39,243 bases of DNA, taken from the NCBI GenBank assembly GCA_030428385.1, contig JAUIDY010000054.1, forward strand, positions 1 to 39,243, given 5' to 3'. The notes beneath the pieces were generated by a model that worked only from the letters and a program-made list of their open reading frames with translations, did no database searches and was not told the DNA's origin. Below are positions 7,675-16,270 of the stretch, in pieces (within the stretch, counting starts at the first letter, position 1; each line of letters opens with the position of its first letter). The translations under genes and the position numbers were made by a program. This DNA is from Rhodothermia bacterium (GTDB lineage: Bacteria > Bacteroidota > Rhodothermia > Rhodothermales > JAAAOL01).

Positions 7675-10600
7675 CAGTTCATCTCGTTAGGAAGTGTGAT
7701 GATAAACGCCGCGCCCTTGCCTGCGGTACGCTCCACCGTGAGTGTGCCACCGTGCCCCTGCGTGATGATGTCGTACGAGAGCGACAGGCCCAGCCCCGTC
7801 CCCGAGCCCGTCGGCTTCGTCGTGAAGAACGGCTCGAAGATCTTCTCGCGGATCTCCTCTGGAATGCCTGGTCCGTTATCCGACACCCGGATCTCTATGG
7901 CGTTCTCTTTTCTACACGACACCACCCGCACCGTTGGCTCATACGTCCCGTCACTTTGCGTCGAACGCTCGATCACCGCATCGAAGGCATTGCCCAACAG
8001 ATTCAACATCACCCGCCCGATCTCTTGTGGCATGACCTCAACCATCCTCACGTCGTCTCCTAGGTCTTTGCGAATGGCAACTTGAAGGTCGGGCACCTGG
8101 GCCCGCTTGCCGTGATACGCCAGGTCGATGTGCTCCGAGATGAGATGGTTAAGGTTGGTCGGTTCGCGCTGACCGGTACCGGTTGCGGCATGCTGCATCA
8201 TGGCGTGCACGATGCCATCGGCGCGTTTGCCATGTTCTTCGATTTTCCCGGCGTTGACCTTGAGGTCATCCAAAATCGCCTGGATCTCCTCCGGGTCGGT
8301 TTCTTCTTCGATTTCATCAATGAGCTCCCGCGAGAGCACCGCGAAGTTATTGACAAAGTTGAGCGGGTTCTTGATCTCATGCGCGATACCGGCGGTAAGC
8401 TGCCCCAGCGAGGCCATCTTCTCGGCGTGGATCAGTTGCTGCTGGGCCGCTTTCAGGTCGCGCAGGGCTTCCTTCAAATGCTGGGTTCGTTCCTCCACCT
8501 TGTGCTCCAGGCTTTCGGCGTAGGTCTGCCGTTCTTTTTCGGCCACCTGCAGCGAGGCCGCCATCCGGTTAAACCCCTGTGCGAGGGTGCCAATTTCGTC
8601 GTTGACGCGGACGGGCACGCGCGCGCCAAGGTCACCGCCATCAACGCGGCGTACGCCCCCGAGCAGCGCCGCGAGCGGACGGACAAGGCTGATCCGAAAC
8701 AAGACGGGGAAGATGACGAGGACGAAGAGCGTGCTGCCGAGGATCACGTACAGAAACGGGATCATGCGTCCATGCCGATACGCCAGGAAGGCTTGATCGG
8801 CCCGGGCGAAAAAGTTCTCGGCCATGCCCGCCCCCGGCGTTCCCTGAAAAGCGTTGGTGGCGGTCAGGTAGCGAAGCGGATCTACGGGCGTGCCTTCCGC
8901 TCCGGGATACAGCCCCCACAGGTCGGCGGCAAACGCTGTCATCCCCACATGGGCATAGGTGAAGTCGATGGTGCCGGTGCGATGCAGCACCAGTTGCACC
9001 GTGTTGGTGTAGCGCTGGCCGAGGTCGGGCACGTCGTGCCAGGTGATGGTGGCTTTGTCAGTGTCGGTCTTGTAAAAAACGGCCCCGCCCTGCCCCGGGT
9101 TTAAATCGTCGAAGAGGGGCGCGATGAGGGGGACTTCGGCATAGAGCGGATCGGAGGGGTTGAACCAGGCGGGCTCGTCCGGATACACCGACCGACCAAA
9201 ACTAACCAGTCCGTTGTCGCTGATGAAGACGCTGTCCCAGGCGGCCTCAAAAAACGGAAAGGCAAAGCCCAGCGGGACGGCGGCGACCTGCATGTTGCCG
9301 AGTGCGAGATCCTCGCCGAGGGCAGCATCGAAGCGGGCCGGGATGGATGCAAAGCGGTAATCGCTGTTAGTCTCGGCTTCGAAGCGGATCGTCTGGCCTT
9401 TGGGCAGCAGCGCTTCCGTGATGGTGGTCGCAGGCGCACCAAAGGGTTGCTCGTCCCAGCGCGGCTCTGGCCCGCCAGGGTGCAAGCCCCGGAGGCCATA
9501 GAACGGCAGGGCTTCCATACGGTCGTACACAAAGTCGATGGTGCCGTCCTGGTGCAACACCAGTTGGATGGTGTTCTCGTTGTCCGGTTGTTCGTCGTAG
9601 CGCTCGCGGACGCGGTACCAGGTCACGGTAACCCGGTCGGCCTCGGGTTTGTAATAGACGCCGCTCTCGGCTGAGGCGAGGGGCACCAGCGCCCGGTAAT
9701 AGGGGGCGATCTTCGGGAGTTCGCTGTCAAAGAAAAAATGAAACTGCGTGGCGCGGTACGCATCACCGAAGGTGACGAGGCCATTCGCGTCGATGTACAT
9801 CGCGTCCCACGATGCGTCGTAGAATGGAAAGGCAAACCCCAGTGCTACGAGCGTGTCTCCCTCAACGCCCACCCCCAGGTCCGTGCCCAAATCGGCGTCG
9901 AACGGCAACGGCACGGCCGCCTTACGATAGGCGCCTGCCTCGTCCCGCTCGAACCGGAGGGATTGCACCTCCGGGAGGGCCGTCTGGCTGGCGCGTCGCA
10001 ATGCCGCATCGGGATAGAGCAGCAGCGCGGCCAGACCCAGCACCGTCAGCAACGTCGCCAGCGACAGGCCCACCAACTTGATCAGAAACGTGGTGGGCTC
10101 CGACGCATGGTTGATGTACACCACCACAAAGGACAGCAGCAACACCGTATAGGCGAGGTAATGGCTGGAGTTGGGCCAGCCCTGCCAGTCCATCAGGGCC
10201 ATGCCTACGCCGCGAAGGGTCACGAGAATGATCATCAGCGTGAGCACAGAAAATGCCCGCAGCGCCCGTGTTTCGCGGCTCTCGGTCTGGAAAATCCGTG
10301 TCCAACCCCCGCCCGCTGTTGTCAGCCGTGCCTTTTTGCGCAGCAGGATGCCCAACGTCCACGCGATCATCGTGAAGTGGACGCATTCAAGCATCAACTC
10401 ATACCCATCCGGTATGGCCGTTCTGGACAGAAACAGGTAGCCCTGGTAGCATGCATTGATTACCACAAACGCCAGCGTCCCCCGGAATACCCACGTCGAC
10501 TCGCGGGGGAAGGGATTGTCGAGGAACGCATAGCTGAAATGCAGAAAACCAAACAGTACGAGGGGGGCCAGGGCGGCATCCAGCACATCGAGGTTGAAGG

Positions 10601-10799
10601 GCACCAACGCATCGTTGGGAATGCTGAGGACCAGCGCTTCGCTTGCCCAGAGCAACCCAAATGCGCCCATAAAAAGGGCGAGCATCCAAGCGGCGCGTGT
10701 TTTGTGGCGAATGCTGACGAGGTACAAAGCCACAAAAAACGCCAGGATGGACTGCGACAAGGCCAACAGCGACCAGGGATGCAGATAGAACCAGTTCAT
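7674..10799 (-). CDS. Histidine kinase D: 7TM + two nidogen-like sensor domains + HAMP
   Basis: This 1041-residue kinase begins with about seven membrane helices (10-262). Two tandem nidogen-like domains follow (about 285-460 and 480-655), each with an FAFPF-x-W-NGLV-FG segment, an IAP segment, a T-W segment and an IQLVLH/VQLVLH-x-GTIDF segment. Next come a helix at about 678-702, HAMP (702-755), a coiled coil, His807 in AHEIKNPL, and the ATPase domain (about 910-1038). It is the same design as kinase E with the sensor domain doubled, so the two are probably paralogues. Its stop overlaps the start of kinase E by one base. It starts 41 bp after kinase C. The ligand is unknown. Confidence 0.9.
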   Translation of the reverse strand: MNWFYLHPWSLLALSQSILAFFVALYLVSIRHKTRAAWMLALFMGAFGLLWASEALVLSIPNDALVPFNLDVLDAALAPLVLFGFLHFSYAFLDNPFPRESTWVFRGTLAFVVINACYQGYLFLSRTAIPDGYELMLECVHFTMIAWTLGILLRKKARLTTAGGGWTRIFQTESRETRALRAFSVLTLMIILVTLRGVGMALMDWQGWPNSSHYLAYTVLLLSFVVVYINHASEPTTFLIKLVGLSLATLLTVLGLAALLLYPDAALRRASQTALPEVQSLRFERDEAGAYRKAAVPLPFDADLGTDLGVGVEGDTLVALGFAFPFYDASWDAMYIDANGLVTFGDAYRATQFHFFFDSELPKIAPYYRALVPLASAESGVYYKPEADRVTVTWYRVRERYDEQPDNENTIQLVLHQDGTIDFVYDRMEALPFYGLRGLHPGGPEPRWDEQPFGAPATTITEALLPKGQTIRFEAETNSDYRFASIPARFDAALGEDLALGNMQVAAVPLGFAFPFFEAAWDSVFISDNGLVSFGRSVYPDEPAWFNPSDPLYAEVPLIAPLFDDLNPGQGGAVFYKTDTDKATITWHDVPDLGQRYTNTVQLVLHRTGTIDFTYAHVGMTAFAADLWGLYPGAEGTPVDPLRYLTATNAFQGTPGAGMAENFFARADQAFLAYRHGRMIPFLYVILGSTLFVLVIFPVLFRISLVRPLAALLGGVRRVDGGDLGARVPVRVNDEIGTLAQGFNRMAASLQVAEKERQTYAESLEHKVEERTQHLKEALRDLKAAQQQLIHAEKMASLGQLTAGIAHEIKNPLNFVNNFAVLSRELIDEIEEETDPEEIQAILDDLKVNAGKIEEHGKRADGIVHAMMQHAATGTGQREPTNLNHLISEHIDLAYHGKRAQVPDLQVAIRKDLGDDVRMVEVMPQEIGRVMLNLLGNAFDAVIERSTQSDGTYEPTVRVVSCRKENAIEIRVSDNGPGIPEEIREKIFEPFFTTKPTGSGTGLGLSLSYDIITQGHGGTLTVERTAGKGAAFIITLPNEMN

Positions 10800-10840
10800 G
10801 GATTCATGTTGCCAGAATGCGTGCGGTACCAGCGTCTACA

Positions 10841-12880
10841 CTACGAAGGAAGGGGGAGGCGCACAAGGAAGGTTGCCCCTGCGCCGGGTGTGCTCACCAC
10901 CGTGAGCGTGCCGCCGTGCCCCTGTGTGATGATGTCGTACGAGAGCGACAGGCCCAAGCCCGTGCCTGAGCCCGTCGGCTTCGTCGTAAAGAACGGCTCG
11001 AACACCTTCGCCTGCACCTCGGGGCTCATCCCCGGTCCATTGTCTTCCACGCGGATCTCCATGGCGTCTGCTTTCCTACACGACACCACCCGCACGATCG
11101 GCTCATACGCCCCCTTCTCGCTCGCTGCCCGCTCCATGACCGCATCGAAGGCGTTGCCCACCAGATTCAGCACCACCCGTCCCATGTCCTGGGGCACCAC
11201 GGCTACGTGGCCCACGTTTTTACCATAGTCGCGTTCGATATGTACCGTTAGCTGAGGCCGGTGGGCGCGTTTGCCGTGGTAGGCCAAGGTTACATACTCA
11301 TCGATCAATTCGTTGAGGGCAACGGTTTCACGCGTGCCCTTGCCCTCCTGGGCGTGCGCCATCATACTTTGCACGATGTTGTCAGCGCGTTTGCCATGTG
11401 TTTCGATCTTTCCCGCATTGGTCTTTAGGTCCGCCAGGATCACTCTGACTTCGTCGGGATCGGTCTCGTGCGCCAACTCATCCACCAATTCCCGAGAAAG
11501 CGCCGCAAAGTTGTTGATGAAGTTGAGTGGGTTTTTGATCTCATGGGCAATGCCTGCGGTGAGCCCTCCGAGTGAAGCCAGCTTTTCCTGCTGAATCAAC
11601 TGTGCCTGCGTCGCTTTTAGGTGTTTCAACGACGTGGACAGGGCGTCGGTGCGTTCGGCGACACGCTGTTCCAGGGTGGCATTGATGTCGGCCAGGGCCG
11701 CCGTTTTTTCCTCTAGCTGGCGTGTGTTGTTCTGGAAACGATATTGGACCAGGTAGCCAGACGTAAACAGCAGCAGCACAAATCCATATTGTGATACACC
11801 GGGCTGGTCGATCTTAAGGCCCAGTCCCAAAAAAACGGTGTCGTGGATTCCCAGCACCACCGCGATCAGGGTCACCGCACCGAAGATGCGGGCCTCGTAT
11901 TGTCCTCCTCGAATATACACGAGGGCCACCATGGTCATCACCACCAGGCTTAGGGCCAGCAAGACAAAAAAGGGCACGAAATAATCAGGGATGGCGAGGA
12001 TGCCTGCCACATCGCACAGCACGATCAACACGGCAAACCCCAGATGCAGGCCCGCCATCCAGCGTACGATCTGTCGGGGTCCGGCTCCGACGACCTGCTC
12101 GAAGAATCCAAGCAGCCCTACCGGGAAGAAGATCACCGAAAACGAGGCATAGTAGGTGATCACAGGGAAAGGCAACACGATGCGGACGAAAATGGAATCG
12201 GTGAGGTAATTGCTGCCGACAGTGAGCGCCAGCAGCGCAAAGGAACCCACCAGCAGGAGTTCGTTTTTTCGACGCAGCGTGAGTAACAAAAACACCGCCC
12301 CGAGGCCCAAGGTGGTACAAATGGCACCGATCACAAATAAGTCCGCCCGGTCTAACCAGGCCCGCCTCAGGACCGCGAGGGTGGTTCCTACGAACGCGGG
12401 CTGGCCCAATCCAATAAAGTGTGTAGAGGTCGAATGCACCCGGAGGTAGAGCCAAGAACCGGCCGCATCGGGTGGAAAGGGGACCAGGTACGAATGCGCA
12501 CTTGCATACTTCGTCCCGGCATAAGCCGACACCTCGCGGGCTGAAAAAATCGGCGTTGTCTCGATGTACGCCTCGAAGTCGAGGAGGACCGTGGGAAGTA
12601 CCAGCACCGACTGCGGAGGCAACGGTTCGGGCAGGCGGGTGCGTAGCCAGACGACATGGTTTTCGCGCGGGCCCTGGATAAACGCGATCTCCATCGGGGT
12701 CCACGCGGTGTCGGCGGGCCACTGCGGAGGGTGGTTCAGGTCGGCCGCGTCCGCTTCCCATTGGTAGGTCCAGTTCGTGAGGGTCCAGGCCGACGTTGCT
12801 TCCGAGGAGGATGGGGTCCCCGGGTCTTCCTGGGCTCCTCGCCCTACCAGGATGATCAAAAAAGCGTATAGCAGTACCAT
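10841..12880 (-). CDS. Histidine kinase C: DISM-type extracellular domain + 7TM
   Basis: The product is 679 residues. A short N-terminal signal helix is followed by an extracytoplasmic beta domain (about 25-180) containing VVWLRTRLPEPLPPQSVLVL. Seven membrane helices then occupy about 185-375, the layout of 7TMR-DISM receptors. A coiled coil (380-430) leads to the dimerisation helix with phospho-acceptor His446 in AHEIKNPL, and the C-terminal ATPase domain has DNGPGM and GTGLGL boxes. There is no HAMP, PAS or GAF domain. DISM receptors are thought to sense small molecules, often carbohydrates, but nothing here fixes a ligand. The start lies six bases after the stop of kinase B, indicating one operon. 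Confidence 0.88.
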   Translation of the reverse strand: MVLLYAFLIILVGRGAQEDPGTPSSSEATSAWTLTNWTYQWEADAADLNHPPQWPADTAWTPMEIAFIQGPRENHVVWLRTRLPEPLPPQSVLVLPTVLLDFEAYIETTPIFSAREVSAYAGTKYASAHSYLVPFPPDAAGSWLYLRVHSTSTHFIGLGQPAFVGTTLAVLRRAWLDRADLFVIGAICTTLGLGAVFLLLTLRRKNELLLVGSFALLALTVGSNYLTDSIFVRIVLPFPVITYYASFSVIFFPVGLLGFFEQVVGAGPRQIVRWMAGLHLGFAVLIVLCDVAGILAIPDYFVPFFVLLALSLVVMTMVALVYIRGGQYEARIFGAVTLIAVVLGIHDTVFLGLGLKIDQPGVSQYGFVLLLFTSGYLVQYRFQNNTRQLEEKTAALADINATLEQRVAERTDALSTSLKHLKATQAQLIQQEKLASLGGLTAGIAHEIKNPLNFINNFAALSRELVDELAHETDPDEVRVILADLKTNAGKIETHGKRADNIVQSMMAHAQEGKGTRETVALNELIDEYVTLAYHGKRAHRPQLTVHIERDYGKNVGHVAVVPQDMGRVVLNLVGNAFDAVMERAASEKGAYEPIVRVVSCRKADAMEIRVEDNGPGMSPEVQAKVFEPFFTTKPTGSGTGLGLSLSYDIITQGHGGTLTVVSTPGAGATFLVRLPLPS

Positions 12881-12886
12881 GAGCCC

Positions 12887-15800
12887 TTAACCCGTAGAAC
12901 CAGGGGAATCCTCCGCGAGCGGTAAGGTAATTACAAACGCGGCACCTTCGCCTTCGTCGCTTTCCACCGTGAGCGTACCGCCGTGCCCTTGCGTGATGAT
13001 GTCATAGGAGAGCGAGAGGCCGAGTCCCGTGCCGCTGCCCGTGGGCTTCGTCGTGAAAAACGGCTCGAAGACCTTCGCCTTGACGGCCTCGTTCATGCCC
13101 GGCCCGTTGTCTGTCACCCTGATTTCGATGCACTCTGCCTTTTTGCATGACGAAACGTGGACCACCGGCTCATACTGTCCTTTCGAGCCGGCTGCTCGTT
13201 CCAGCACGGCGTCGAAGGCGTTGCCGACGAGGTTCAAGATCACCCGGCCGATGTCTTGCGGCACGATTTCTACCTTGCCAATTGAATCATCGTAGACGCG
13301 CTCAATCTCCACCTTAAACTCCGGCACCTGGGCGCGCTTGCCGTGGTAGGCCAACTCCACATGCTCGTCGATGAGCGCGTTCAGGTTCACCACCTCGCGT
13401 TCGCCCTTGCCTTCTCTGGCGTGGGCCATCATGCTCTTGACGATGCCGTCGGCGCGTTTGCCGTGCTGGGCGATGACGGCGGCGTTCTGTTTCAGGTCGG
13501 CGATAATGTCCTCCACCGACTCGCCGTTGGCGAGGGCGTCTTGGAGTTCGTCGGCGAGTTCTTCGTTGACCTCGGCGAAGTTGTTGATGAAGTTCAACGG
13601 GTTTTTGATCTCGTGCGCAATCCCTGCCGTCAGCGCCCCCAGCGAGGCCATCTTTTCTTGCTGCACCAGTTGGGCCTGGGTGGACTTGAGCTGGGTATAG
13701 GCTTTCTCGATCTCGCGGGCCTGTTCAAGTTCTCGCTCGGCAGCCTCGGCGCGGAGGCGCTCGGTTTCCACTTCGGCCCGCTGGCGCTCTTTCGCAATGA
13801 GCCGTCGCCGCTGCACCCGGTCCACCGTAAAGACGCCCCCCGCAAAAAGAACCACGTAGAAACCATACGCCCAGGCCGTACGCCACCACGGTGGGCGAAT
13901 CACGACGCGCACCGATGCACCGTCTTCGTTCCAGACGCCGTCGCTGTTGGCGGCCTTCACGCGGAACGTGTACGTCCCCGGCGAGAGGTTGGTGTAGGAG
14001 GCCATCCGCTGCGTCCCAGCCTCCACCCAATCGTCATCGTAGCCCTCCAGCATATAGGCATAGCGGTTGCGTGCCGGATCACTGAAGTGCAGCCCCACAT
14101 AGCCGAAGGCGAGGTCGTGTTGCTCGTGCGCCAGGGTGAGTTGCTCGGTGGCAAAGAGCGCTTCGGGCAGCAGGGTACTGCGCACCACAACGGGCTCGTT
14201 GAACAGCGCCAGTTGGGTTAAGGCGACCTCCGGGGGGTAGGGATTGTCGGTGACCGCGCTCGGGAAGAACGCATTGACGCCGTTCGTGCCTCCCACAAAA
14301 AACTCCCCGCTTGTGCTCTGGAAATAGGCATACGCGTTAAACTCGCGCCCTTGCACGCCATCGTCCACATCAAAGGCCTTAACGGTGCGGGTATCGGGCG
14401 AGAAGCGAATCAGGCCGCCAAAGTCCATGGTAAGCCACAGGTGCCCTTCGTCGTCTTCGAGGATGCCCCAGATGGTATTGTCGGGCAGGTCGCTGTTTTG
14501 TGCGGTGAGGCGGGTGTGTTGCCCGGTCTGGGTGTCATAGCGAATCAAGCCGCCGCCGCGGGTCCCAAGCCACAGGACTCCCGGCTCATCACGGCGCTCA
14601 TCAACCGTCATGACGGCGTTTTCTTCCGTCAGCACCTGCTCCATGGCTTCTGCCGTTTGGTCGAAATAATAGAGACCATCGGTTGCGCCTAGCCACAAGC
14701 CTTCCTCGCCATCCGGGAATACACTAACGAACCAGGTCCCTTCGCCATACGTTGCCTCGATGGTCCGCGTGGTGGCAGACAGGCGAAATAATCCATTCGC
14801 AGCAGCCACCCAGAGGGTACGGTCGGTGTCCTCATAATACCCCTGTCCACTAGCAATGGTCGGGTACCGGACGACGGTGCCGCGCTGTGGATCAAGGCGA
14901 TTCAGCATCGGAACTGTACCCGTCTCCACAGAGAAAAAAGACCCACCCCAGATCATGCCCTCCTGGTCTTCGTAGACCCCCATAATCATATTTCCACCCA
15001 TCGTGGCGGGGTCATCCGGGTCATTGCGGTATCGCGTAACGGCTCCGGTGGTTCGGTCGAGGCGGCGGAGCCCTCTAGATGATCCCAGCCACAGCGCGCC
15101 ATCCTTTGCTTCCATAATGCCAAAAGTAGAACTCCAGGCAAGGCCATCGGGCTTATTCGGGTCGGCCTTGTAATGAAGAATGGAGTAGCCGGTTGGCTCA
15201 AAGCGGCTCGCGCCGCTGCGCGTAGTGGCCCACATGCTTCCTTGCCGGTCGGCGTATAGCTTCTGAATAATATCGGAGGTAAGGCTCGTCGGATCGGCGG
15301 GGTCCCGCTGATACCGCACGAACCTGCCTGACGGTGCGGAAGAAGCGGCCGCCGTCACCAGCCGATTGAGTCCGCCACCGTTTGTCCCTATCCACAGCCT
15401 GCCTTCATCGTCGAAGGCCAGCGTACGCACATCGTCATGACTCAGGCTTTCGGGGTTGGCGGGGTCGTGGCGATACGGAGTAATTCCTCCGGCAGCGGGA
15501 TCGAAATGGTACAGGCCCTCATTGGTCCCCACCCAGAGCCCCTCGCCGGGGTCGGGCAGCAGCGCCTGCAGCTTTCGGGAGCCCCACGGTTGCGGGTAGT
15601 GCGTGGCGGTGCCCGTCGCCGGGTCGAAATAAAAAAGACCCTGCCCATCCGTGCCTACCCAGAGCTTTCCCTCCGTGTCTGCGTGAATCGCGAGCAGGGT
15701 TGTGGTGCCCGGCGTTTCCCGTTCCAGTTCCACAAGGGGATAGTGCGTAAAGGATCGCGAGGCAGCGTCGAAGCGATATAGCACCCCTTCGGTGGTCCCC

Positions 15801-16270
15801 ACCCAGAGTTGGCCTGCGGGGTCGGTATAGAGGACAGGGAAGGTATAGGCACCAATGCTATTACTCGGGGCCCGCCCCGGGCTCAGCGTGCCCGTGGAGT
15901 CGCGCCGAAAATGCATAAAGGTGTCGGTCTTGGGATCGTAGCGACTCAGGCTTTCTGGGTGACTCATCCAGATATGTCCCGTCCCATCCTCGGCCAGAGC
16001 GTTCACGCTGTTTCTCGCTAGGCTGTTGTCCGGCGCGTAGGGGTCGTGCATATAGACCTGAAAGGTATAGCCGTCATACCTGCGTACGCCTCCGGGATCC
16101 GTAGCGAACCATAGAAACCCGCGTTGGTCTTGCAGCACATCGAGCGTTACGCTGTACAGCCCCTCATCGCTGGTAAACCGCTCGAAGGAGAGCGGCTGTG
16201 CCATGAGCACGCCCGCCGTACAGCATACCGCCACGACGAAGGAAGAGAGGCGCTTTGCCGCTTGCGTCAT
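12887..16270 (-). CDS. Histidine kinase B: periplasmic propeller + Y_Y_Y sensor
   Basis: The 1127-residue protein has a signal peptide (cut near AQPLSF, residue 25). A long two-component propeller region (about 28-700) is built of repeats such as LWVGT-x-GLYRFD and IWMSHPESLSRYD. A Y_Y_Y domain (about 715-790; RYAYMLEGYDDDW, YTNLSPGTYTFRVKA) and one membrane helix (about 795-816) come next. A coiled coil then leads to His886 in AHEIKNPL and the ATPase domain. This is the sensor half of hybrid two-component systems common in Bacteroidota, where it usually detects glycans, but the receiver and HTH_AraC parts found in those hybrids are missing. The start overlaps the stop of kinase A in ATGA. 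Long DNA blocks match kinases A and E. Confidence 0.92.
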   Translation of the reverse strand: MTQAAKRLSSFVVAVCCTAGVLMAQPLSFERFTSDEGLYSVTLDVLQDQRGFLWFATDPGGVRRYDGYTFQVYMHDPYAPDNSLARNSVNALAEDGTGHIWMSHPESLSRYDPKTDTFMHFRRDSTGTLSPGRAPSNSIGAYTFPVLYTDPAGQLWVGTTEGVLYRFDAASRSFTHYPLVELERETPGTTTLLAIHADTEGKLWVGTDGQGLFYFDPATGTATHYPQPWGSRKLQALLPDPGEGLWVGTNEGLYHFDPAAGGITPYRHDPANPESLSHDDVRTLAFDDEGRLWIGTNGGGLNRLVTAAASSAPSGRFVRYQRDPADPTSLTSDIIQKLYADRQGSMWATTRSGASRFEPTGYSILHYKADPNKPDGLAWSSTFGIMEAKDGALWLGSSRGLRRLDRTTGAVTRYRNDPDDPATMGGNMIMGVYEDQEGMIWGGSFFSVETGTVPMLNRLDPQRGTVVRYPTIASGQGYYEDTDRTLWVAAANGLFRLSATTRTIEATYGEGTWFVSVFPDGEEGLWLGATDGLYYFDQTAEAMEQVLTEENAVMTVDERRDEPGVLWLGTRGGGLIRYDTQTGQHTRLTAQNSDLPDNTIWGILEDDEGHLWLTMDFGGLIRFSPDTRTVKAFDVDDGVQGREFNAYAYFQSTSGEFFVGGTNGVNAFFPSAVTDNPYPPEVALTQLALFNEPVVVRSTLLPEALFATEQLTLAHEQHDLAFGYVGLHFSDPARNRYAYMLEGYDDDWVEAGTQRMASYTNLSPGTYTFRVKAANSDGVWNEDGASVRVVIRPPWWRTAWAYGFYVVLFAGGVFTVDRVQRRRLIAKERQRAEVETERLRAEAAERELEQAREIEKAYTQLKSTQAQLVQQEKMASLGALTAGIAHEIKNPLNFINNFAEVNEELADELQDALANGESVEDIIADLKQNAAVIAQHGKRADGIVKSMMAHAREGKGEREVVNLNALIDEHVELAYHGKRAQVPEFKVEIERVYDDSIGKVEIVPQDIGRVILNLVGNAFDAVLERAAGSKGQYEPVVHVSSCKKAECIEIRVTDNGPGMNEAVKAKVFEPFFTTKPTGSGTGLGLSLSYDIITQGHGGTLTVESDEGEGAAFVITLPLAEDSPGSTG
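13025..13119 (-). repeat. 95-bp block matching 16402-16496 (kinase ATPase domain)
   Basis: This part of the ATPase domain of kinase B matches 16402-16496 in kinase A at 94 of 95 bases by eye; the difference is at 13072 versus 16449. The block covers the F-box and G2 region, from NGPGM through the FTTKPTGSGTG motif. It supports recent duplication or gene conversion among the five kinase genes. Confidence 0.8.

Noticed and set aside
9738-11228. A 496-residue plus-strand frame across kinases C and D
   Set aside because: It lies opposite conserved kinase and sensor domains and contains no family motifs.
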